Assembly (NCBI GenBank): GCA_023630585.1 | Contig: CM042568.1 | Coordinates: 2,491,516-2,555,515 of the forward strand | Direction of reading: 5' to 3' | DNA from: Cranoglanis bouderius | Lineage: Eukaryota; Chordata; Actinopteri; Siluriformes; Cranoglanididae | Length of the DNA stretch: 64,000 bases | In this document: piece after piece, positions 56,700 through 64,000 of the stretch | Layout: each line of letters opens with the position of its first letter | How positions within the stretch are numbered: position 1 is the stretch's first letter | The notes under the pieces: model-generated | Databases searched by the model: none | What the model saw: the letters and a program-made list of their open reading frames with translations, nothing else | What the model was told of the DNA's origin: nothing | Position numbers and translations under genes: made by a program

Positions 56700-56960
56700 C
56701 CCTGCATATCGGCAGCGAAATGAGCCTGTGTATGAGTGCTATGTAATTAATGGCATTTGAGAAATGACTCGAAAATCAAGTTTGACAACTGTGTTTTCAC
56801 GGCCTGTCTGGAATAATAGGGGGAGTCAAGACGATTTATGCTAAACAAAACAGCAAGTACGGCGCAGGCGTGTGTGTGCGTATAGTTAGCAACGCAGTGC
56901 AAATTAGACAGTGACTGAAATCCTGGTGAAAGGTAATCCTCGACTCCGTCCACTCCGCTG
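56700..56960. other. low-repeat block, candidate conserved noncoding element
   Basis: Free of simple repeats, balanced, with TAAT cores (CTATGTAATTAATGGCATTT) and a long segment without obvious degeneration. No reading frame is convincing. Conservation is a guess from composition only. Confidence 0.2.
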
Positions 56961-57069
56961 ATGAGTGGGTGTTTTAGACGTCGTCTATAGAAGATTTTCT
57001 GCCGCGTGGGTGGCTGGTGTTGTCATTCTCTTGTCTCGCTGCTCTCTTTTTTTTTATTTATTTATTTTT

Positions 57070-57600
57070 TTTATTGGTAGCAGCGATGCTAATTTTACCT
57101 CACTGCTCGAGACGCTAATCTCTACTTTTCACACTCCGAGACGTTGCATCAACCGTTTATATCAAATGTTACATTTGTCATCTGGACTCGACACACGTCG
57201 CTCGGGCTAGACACGCAAACTACACACACATTGTTTTCAAAATACCTAAGAGGCCTTGCCTCTCTTTATTTCTCGTGTTCTTTCTCTGGCGCTTTCTCAT
57301 TCCCAGGAGAGACGCACGCTCTGCCCGGACCTGTGTGCAGCCACTCATTTACATTTAAAGTGGCTGCTGAGGGCTCGCCGAGGCCTGTGCGGTCTAATTC
57401 CAGTCTGAGTGTGTCTCAGTGGCCTTCCGAGGCTGAGCCGAGTGTGTACGCAGTTGCCTGTCTAAGCTCTGATTGTATCACTGTGGCTCTCCTAATTGCA
57501 TTGTAGAAACCCTTACAGTTTGATTAAAGTAATGCCGCAGACGGAGGGAAATCTCTTTGCTTAAACGATTCTCTTTGATATCTCAGGAGATTTAATACGG
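57070..57600. other. low-repeat block, candidate conserved noncoding element
   Basis: About 500 bp without tandem repeat or transposon features. Contains TCCTAATTGCATTGTAG and TTTGATTAAAGTAATGCC, plausible homeodomain-type words. A 120-codon frame at 57144 is present but unlike any protein known to me. Confidence 0.22.
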
Positions 57601-57787
57601 ATTCTTACGTGTGTTCCTTCCTCATTTTATCTTAAAATAAAACGTGTAAATATTTCTGGAGAAAAATGTCCACCAAACGTACTCAAGCACGTTCATGGAA
57701 CAACCGATATACATTCAGCCCCGCCCACAAAACCCCATAAAAGGCAAAGGTGATATCCTGAAGATCAGGTCGGTAATCTTTCATTTT

Positions 57788-58000
57788 ATAGCTTTACCTC
57801 TGACAAAAGCACTGACACTGGAGACTCCTTCCATAAAGGTTAAATAAACTGTGTACACCGTATCAATGATTATTTTTTAATCTGTTTACGTGCACATCTG
57901 CAGAGTTTCTGTGAATGAGCTCTTACTATAGAAACGATGGCATATTAGACCGGGCTCATTAATATAAACCAGCGATTTATACAGTAGAAAATTAATCATC
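57788..58000 (-). repeat. family A dispersed repeat, left half
   Basis: AGCTTTACCTCTGACAAAAG, CACTGACACTGGAGACTCCT then TCCATAAAGG, TGAGCTCTTACTATAGAAAC, CCGGGCTCATTAATATAAAC and AGAAAATTAATCATCA run in the reverse order of the 18440 copy. Confidence 0.8.
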
Positions 58001-58261
58001 ACTTGAAATTGAACAATGAGATTCGAGATTTCAGTGGTCCAGAAGTAAACTTTAGGTCCTTCAGGTTGCTGTGCAATAGGACGCCATTTGATCCACTGCC
58101 CACAGCATTTAGTTTGATCACTAGAAAAAAAAATAATCAGCATCTCTCAGGATGGAGGGTTTACTTCGCACAGGTGGTGTGGCTCTAATTCATGGATACT
58201 TCATTTCGAATTTGATGATAATTCCAGGACGAGAGGTAAAGTGTATCCGGATCGCCATCCC

Positions 58262-58400
58262 AGTTACGTTTATTGTTTTAGAAAGACGCTTTTTATCAAA
58301 AGCAACTTACAAGTGAGGCAGAATCCAATCCAGTTAAGAGCTTTACTCAAGAGCCCCAGACAGCAAATGAGTAATGGCCCAGTGCCAGCCCACTCCCACA
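58262..58400 (-). repeat. SINE body fragment
   Basis: GACGCTTTTTATCAAAAGCA then ACTTACAAGTGAGGCA is the reverse of a sequence common in the tail of fish tRNA-derived SINEs (AAGTCGCTTTGGATAAAAGC). TTACTCAAGAGCCCCAGACA continues the body. The promoter head is not recognisable here. Confidence 0.5.
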
Positions 58401-58907
58401 TAGGCAATGGTGGTGATGAACTTGTCTGAAAATGGCTGCCAGAGCACAGATGCAACTTTAAGACATCAAGAGACTGTTTCCAAGGGTGTCAGGATGGAGG
58501 GAAAAGGTGAAACTGGCTTGCCACTTCCCACAACCTCTAGGTGGTAGACCCTGAAATTCACGACCCCCTGAGATCATACTGTACCTCATACCAAAATTAA
58601 AATGTCACATAAAATCCTGTGAAAGATTTAAACCTTTCAAGGTTTACACTACCTTGGCTTAGAAGTCAATAAAAATGTCCACTTTTGTCACCTTTTATGT
58701 ATTTTTTCCCACACAGACAGGATGATGATGCTCACAAACCTAATAATGAATGACCTGACATATGATTGGTGTAGGGACTCCATAACAAAACATAGGATTG
58801 GGTAAAAGCTGGGCCTGCTGTTTATAGTAGTATAGTGCTGGTATACAATCTAAACCAAATAACAAAAAATGGTTGTTGTTTTTTTGCAACCGTGATATCT
58901 TCCTACA
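58401..58907. other. spacer
   Basis: No gene recognised. Confidence 0.45.
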
Positions 58908-59128
58908 GGGGGAATGGTGGCTTAGTGGTTAGCACGTTTGCCTCACACATCCAGGGTCGGGGGTTCAATTCCTGTAGCTTCCCTGTGTGTGTGCATGGAG
59001 TTTGCATGTTCTCCTTGTGCTTCGGGGGGTTCCTCGTGTACTCTGTATACTCCGGTTTCCTCCCTCAGTCCAAAGACATCTGTTGCAGGCTGGTTGGCAT
59101 TTCCAAACAGAAAATGGATGGATGGATA
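58908..59128 (+). mobile_element. tRNA-derived SINE, 5'-complete copy
   Basis: Head GGGGGAATGGTGGCTTAGTG then GTTAGCACG contains an A box (TGGCTTAGTGG). GGGTTCAATTCC about 35 bp later is the B box. The body GTGTGTGCATGGAGTTTGCA then TGTTCTCC, TACTCCGGTTTCCTCC and CAGTCCAAAGACAT is familiar from a widespread fish SINE. It ends in a GGATGGATGGAT tail. Length is about 220 bp, shorter than the family as I recall it, so it is truncated internally or at 3'. Confidence 0.85.
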
Positions 59129-59834
59129 TTGTTCTATACCAAATAAATAACACATTATTAAGCAAAACATAGGCCCCTTCCTCACATACTTTTTACCCCT
59201 TCGTTTTCATAAATAAAAAATTCCCATCCACATGAACAGCGCTTGAGAAAATATCTCGTCCACAAGAAAATGCAAAAAATAAAAAATAAAAAATAACACT
59301 CACATGAGCAAAACAGACCAGTATGTGGGGATAATGTGCCATAAGCTGTGATGTGAAACACCTCAAGAATAACATTAAGAGCTGAGTATTGAGCGGTAGA
59401 GAAGGTGAAGTGTAGAAAAACACCAAAAGAGAAAAATGACCCACAGAAGGAAGGATATCTGTGGACCGATGCCGAGGTGGAACTGCTGCTGCAGCTTACA
59501 AAGTGGGTATTATCTAAAACCTCCATTCAGACTCAGGTTTGTAGCATCGGAGCGATGAGTTCAGGAGCACAGCAGTACATCACCGATCATATTCTGTGTA
59601 ATAATAAAGCGAAGGGAAATTAAATTGCATAAAAGTTCTCAAATAAGAAATGGCAGACCACAAAGTATTGACCTGGTCAGCAGGCGTGATGAAGGAAGTC
59701 CTGCCAGATGTATAACACATGAAAAAAACGTTACGGGTGCACACAGGTTCACGCTGTGACATCAGCGTTTTCAAAAACATCAATTTTCCTGGGGCCTAAA
59801 CACTCAACCATATTTGGTCCATAATTGTCTGCAA
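59129..59834. other. low-copy spacer
   Basis: A 114-codon minus-strand frame at 59526-59182 lacks a recognisable domain. No gene called. Confidence 0.4.
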
Positions 59835-59926
59835 TCTGGAGCCCAACAGTGGCTCTGAGGCAAGCCTGGGATTTGACCTCATCCTTCACGTAACAAGCAC
59901 AGAACCTTAACCCAATAACCACGCCC
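59835..59926 (-). repeat. SINE head fragment (same family as 30823-31087)
   Basis: GAGCCCAACAGTGGC, CTGGGATTTGACCTCATCC and CCTTAACCCAATAACCACGC are diverged forms of the tRNA-related head at 31000-31087. On minus they give an A-box-like TGGTTATTGGG and a B-box-like GAGGTCAAATCCC. Confidence 0.6.
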
Positions 59927-60911
59927 ATGACTGATGCCGTGATTCGACTCGGGAAGTGCCTTTATTGCTCCACACCTAAAACCTTCAGTGTTTCTATACA
60001 GAGCGTCAAGATCAGAGCAAGGACACGGTGGATGCAGCCGATTCCTGATTTACGCTTGATTTGGCTGTTGTTGTTTCAAGCCTGACCCAGTTCATCAGCA
60101 ATAAGTGCTCTCTGTGCTCTCTGTCTATTTCTCTCTCTCTCTCTCGTTGGTACACGTGTCTCGTTCCTCAACTCAGGGCCTGCCCTGGAAGAGTCAAGAT
60201 GTTTGAAGGACTTTAGGTTTTTTTTTTTTTTTTTTTCATCTGGATGGAGTGTTGACGACGTCAATGACAAAATAAACGAGTAAACAAATGACTGATAAAA
60301 GTCACTCCGGACGCGGAACATGGTGCCGTGTGGATTTACAGATCATCAGAGTTGTAGAATAAAGCATGTGTTAATATTTTTTAACACTTTAATACTTTCA
60401 AAAGTAGCATTGCAATCCTGGGATGAAAGTTTCCATTGTAAGTACACCAGTGTAACACGGAATCTGTAATTGTACCTCTAAAGAGGCAAAAACGTTGTAA
60501 CTAAATCTGTCAATGTTGTAACTTAACTTCAAATATGCATTAGCATTGTTTTTTTTTTTTGTCTGTTAAGATCTATTAATTAAGCTTTGTACATCTGAGA
60601 TATGCAATAAGTACGCATATGCAAAGTTGCCAGTAGTCTGGCTAGTGTCTTTATTTTCTCTCGATATGTTTAACTGCGAGGTGAAGTAAGCAGGAGAGTT
60701 ATGACGGATTTGCATTCAGGCTTTCTGCAAATCTGAGTGTTCCTGAGTCTGCAAAGTTTGTCTGAATATTAGTAAAAGCTGATGTATGTAGTGCAGCAGG
60801 GGGTGGGACGCAGAGCGCTGTAGTTACAGCATCAAGGTGCGTCACACCGCTGTGTTTTAATGAAACCAAACGAGAAAGTTGTGTTTTGAGAAAGCTAATA
60901 GTGAAAGTAAT
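59927..60911. other. low-copy spacer
   Basis: Short CT run near 60125-60145 and T run near 60219-60237. No gene seen. Confidence 0.45.
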
Positions 60912-61447
60912 AATAAGAAGAAGAAGAAGTTACATTTATATAGCACTTTTATAGACACTCAAAGCGCTTTACATAGTACAGAGGAGAAATCTCCTCAACC
61001 ACCACCAGTGTGTAACATCCACCTGGATGATGTGACGGCAGCCATAGTGCACCAGAACGCCCACCACACACCAGCAATTGGTGGAGAGGACAGTGATGTA
61101 GCCAATTCAGGGATGGAGATTATTATTAGGGGGCCATGACCCAATGGGGCTATTTCACCAGGACACCGGGGTGATAACCCTACTCTTTACAAGAAGTGAA
61201 CTGGGATTTTTAATGACCACAGAGAGTCAGGACCTCGGTTTAACGTCTCATCCGAAAGACAGTGCTCTTTTTACAGTATAGTGTCCCCGTCACTATACTG
61301 CGGTATTAGGACCCACACAGACCACAGGGAGAGCACCACCTACTGGCCTTCCTAATACCACTTCCAGCAGCAACCTTAGTTTTCCCCCAAGGAGGTCTCC
61401 CATCCAGATACTTGCCAAGCTCAACCCTGCTTAGCTTCAGATAGAAA
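60912..61447 (-). mobile_element. 5S-rRNA-derived SINE (SINE3-type)
   Basis: Read on minus from 61447: GAAGCTAAGCAGGGTTGAGC then TTGG, and TATCTGGATGGGAGACCTCC. These correspond to box A, the intermediate element and box C of the 5S rRNA internal promoter. The long body (on plus: GACCACAGAGAGTCAGGACC, CATCCGAAAGACAGTGCTC, AGTGTCCCCGTCACTATACT, CAGCCATAGTGCACCAGAAC) is common across fish genomes. It ends at the plus-strand left side with AAAGCGCTTTACATAG and a GAAGAAGAAG tail near 60917. The first ~50 bases of the 5S head are missing. It is a retroposon, not a 5S gene. Confidence 0.85.
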
Positions 61448-62649
61448 CATCAGGAAAATGAAATGGAGTGGAAAATAGTGAGCGCACTATAGAGAACATG
61501 GAAGGTTAAAACCAAAGTAGTCCAATAATAAACGTGACTTTTACTCATGGTCAGGGTGAGTCTGGTGAGCTGGTTTGCAGAATTTTACAAAAAAAAAAAA
61601 AAATTGAGAAGTATTCATCAAGCCTATCTAGTTTCAAGCCAGTCAGAAGATGTGTTTAATTTTTTGGACGTAGCCTACTAACGCACGCTGGTCAGTGACT
61701 CAAATCAACAACCCCAGCACACAGTGTGAGCAAAAACAGTAAATAAAAGAAGTAGACGGCAGACAGGCGACCGTAGCTGTAGAGCTGCTGAAAGGATGAC
61801 AAACTAACAGAGATGTGGCAGAAGCACGCGCGCCTGTACGTTGTCAATTTAAAGAGCCATCACAACAAAATCTGGGCTGAGATTGCCTTGAGCCACATGG
61901 GTGATTCCACGATCCAGGCGCCATTCGTGTCCCACCGATATTACATTTGCAAATATGTGTGCAAAAGTAAAGATATTTGAAAGACATTTTAAAGACAGGT
62001 AAAGTGTCCTTCACAACAACCTACTGTAGGTGCAAATAAAAATTGAAAAATTTGCCAAGCCCCGCCCACTAGAACTACACTTCACCTTCAATTGTAATCA
62101 TTTAAAAAATATTGAGAATGTCGTATTATTTTTGCATCAAGGTGTGAATCCATTTAACATCTCATTCGCAAAACGTCATTTTCCACGAGTCTTTCATTAT
62201 ACTAGGTTATGAAAAATTTGATTTTTGAACATTTAACACATTCACCCCTGTGAAATATTTGGAACATTCCACATGTCCGTCATCCATTCCCATTTCCTGA
62301 AGATCATGGGAAGAAGAAAAGTACGTTCTCTCGTTCTACTTTTCCGTTTTCAGTGAAATTGTCATATCGACTCGCAAGGTCACGTAGAAAGTACAACCCT
62401 GTTACACAAATTATAGACTGAAAGTGAATTAGTAACCATTCCATTAGCGCGGATGCTAGTTAACCACATCTGTATTTGTACACACAGTTGTATTCTGAAA
62501 GCCCGATCCTGTTACCTCCAAGGGCTAAATGTACAATTGTGGAATCACCCCATTGCGGAAATAAAAAAAAAGAAAAAAGGAGTTGTTTGGTCATAAGTGT
62601 TCATAAATGTTTACGTGCGCTTTAGGAAGGGGCACATGGTGGGGGTTGT
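61448..62649. other. low-copy spacer
   Basis: Mixed-composition DNA with an A run near 61588-61603. No gene recognised. Confidence 0.45.
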
Positions 62650-63430
62650 GAGGTATAAATCAGGTGCAGGGCATTCAGGCTGTTCTGGTGATCCGTCTAA
62701 AAGAAACATATTGGCGTGACAGCTTGACAACAGCACCACTTTCACACCATCTTGGACTCCCACGCCTTGTTAATTGACTCTTCCCCTCTGCTCGATCCGT
62801 TTCTCCGCACCGCCGGTGGTGAAAAAACATTTACCTCTGAAGAGAGGCTTGACGCACGCCATAACCATTAGTGAGCGATCATTCCAGTGTTAAAATGGCC
62901 GCTGTGACAGACGGCCCGCCCCGGCACATCTGAAACCTGGACATGGACTGATCCATCACCGAGAGACGGAGCGAGAGAAAGACAGAACGGTTGATGAATG
63001 GTGCACCTTGTCCATTTTTCCTCCATAATCAGAGAGGAATGACGATTTCAAGGCACGCAGATGCACCTATTGGCACTGAATGTGACTTCAGCTGCCCGAT
63101 TTTATAAATTAGAAATGCATTAAATCCTTTGTACTGCAGGGCATTAGAAGGCAGGTTTGCACTCGCAACAGACACAATTACGACATAAATTCAGCCATCA
63201 CAGGCTCCAGTGTGACACTCCTCATTTCTGCGGGAGAGGAAAAAAAAAAAAAAAAGGTACATAAAATTTGAGCAGCGACCGATTTCTCCTTTCGAAGAAA
63301 GGGAACAATCAGGCGCTCGCCAATCGCTCTCCTGAATTTCAATGTCGGCTCGAGCAGCCTTTGATAAACCTGAGAGATGGAATCAAAGCAGGAAGCCGTC
63401 TGCTGCTCCGAGTCAACAAATGAATATGGT
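62650..63430. other. low-repeat block, candidate conserved noncoding element
   Basis: Nearly 800 bp with few simple repeats apart from an A run at about 63240-63256. The part 63020-63240 (GATTTCAAGGCACGCAGATG, ATTTTATAAATTAGAAATGC, GACATAAATTCAGCCATCAC) is the most complex and least degenerate-looking in the window. It may be a conserved noncoding element or untranslated exon, but nothing in a single sequence proves this. Confidence 0.25.
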
Positions 63431-63432
63431 AC

Positions 63433-63476
<44 letters not shown>

Positions 63477-63600
63477 GATGCCAATGATGATAAGGAATGA
63501 AGACGGAGAGAGAAAGCAAGAGAGACGGAGATGGAAGCAGAGGTGGGGGATAAAAGAAAGGGTGAGCTGAAGAGATGGAGAGACAGATGAGAGGAAACAA
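63431..63600. repeat. (GA)n and purine-rich tract
   Basis: GA run at about 63435-63473 followed by imperfect GAGA/GGAGA sequence to 63600. The 160-codon minus-strand frame here is mostly Ser/Leu repeat translation. Confidence 0.85.
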
Positions 63601-64000
63601 AAGTGACGCGGGTAAAAAAAATAAAAATAAAAAAATAAAAAGGACCCTAATGCACGCCAATGGAGACGCTGATCCTTAGCAAAAACGGTTGTCTTAAGGT
63701 TTCTCGTTCCTGTTTAAAGTCGAGCGCTTGCGAGGTTAGCGCACTATTAAAACCATGCACCACCCAGATGTACATAAAATTAAGTGTGTGTGTGTGTGTC
63801 ACTGTCCACTCTCATTTCCCCAGCACACTAACGGTTGCCACGATCGCTTTTCTCCCATACAACACTAAAACGCTTTGAGATCTATTTCACGCACCATACG
63901 GCAGAATTATTTATTCCCCTTTTCCACTTCCTTTCATATCTCGGGCTGTGATCGATATCTGATTGGTCCACCTGAGAGCAAAGACTCACGCTGACACTCT
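63601..64000. other. spacer to window end
   Basis: An AAAAATA-rich run at about 63615-63642 and a short GT run at 63785-63799. No gene recognised. Confidence 0.45.

Noticed and set aside
57144..57506. 120-codon frame within a low-repeat block
   Set aside because: Composition looks noncoding and no family is recognised. It is kept only as a candidate noncoding element.
58908..58980. tRNA gene on the plus strand
   Set aside because: A and B boxes only. The downstream body and GGAT tail mark it as a SINE.
61380..61447. 5S rRNA gene on the minus strand
   Set aside because: Only the promoter-like internal part is present and it runs into a SINE body with no 5S terminator.
63178..63660. 160-codon minus-strand frame
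   Set aside because: Mostly Ser/Leu/Phe from purine-tract complement. The non-repeat part has no recognisable domain.

Overview
This 64-kb window looks like intergenic or intronic DNA from a teleost fish. No host protein-coding gene can be called with confidence. The fish assignment rests on the mix of repeats: several different DD34E Tc1-like transposase remnants, a mariner-like deletion derivative, an L2/CR1-like LINE with a (TCTAA)-type tail, tRNA-derived SINEs of a kind common in fishes, a 5S-rRNA-derived SINE, and very dense (CA)n, (CT)n and (AAT)n microsatellites. The SINE bodies and the Tc1 mix would suit a catfish or related ostariophysan, but that is inference. Nothing prokaryotic or viral was recognised: no operons, no ribosome binding sites and no CRISPR. 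Long open frames are almost all read-through of short tandem repeats.

Layout. 0-3.6 kb: a degenerate satellite built on GAATTAACACC(T), then CT tracts. 3.6-9 kb: homopolymer and purine tracts, low-copy AT-rich DNA, an ACCATCCAACC minisatellite and a microsatellite cluster. 9-11 kb: two RT motifs of a LINE pulled apart by an AT-rich tandem repeat. 11.6-13.1 kb: ATCC-type array holding half a Tc1 element. 14.9-17 kb: TAC/AAT-rich degenerate arrays ending at a SINE tail. 18.4-21.6 kb: one full copy of a dispersed ~500-bp repeat (here 'family A') and a Tc1 remnant. 21.7-28 kb: two minisatellites (33-bp unit; 51/73-bp units in a 540-bp higher-order repeat) with an inverted-repeat MITE between blocks. 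29.2-31.1 kb: mariner relic containing the end of a second Tc1 and a long (AT)n, then family A and a SINE with a visible target-site duplication. 32.6-34.4 kb: FOX-motif-like minisatellite. 34.45-35.4 kb: possible DNA transposon with 13-bp inverted repeats. 36.5-38.6 kb: LINE nested in a family A copy. 39.1-40.1 kb: nearly G-free pyrimidine array. 42-43.8 kb: second full family A copy and two low-repeat blocks. 44.2-45 kb: CCAAT-box-like minisatellite. 46.1-48.1 kb: chimera of two Tc1 families. 48.9-53.8 kb: two large minisatellites. 55-64 kb: mostly low-copy DNA with SINEs and blocks that could be conserved noncoding elements.

Two themes run through the window. About a dozen tandem arrays together cover roughly a quarter of it, and many carry a second, longer period (90, 103, 180, 213, 284, 540, 724 or 845 bp), which points to repeated unequal exchange or replication slippage. 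The transposons are nested and joined to each other, and all recognised ones appear inactive. The only hint of a host gene is a 65-bp minus-strand open segment near 48.3 kb with good splice-site context, and it is unproven.
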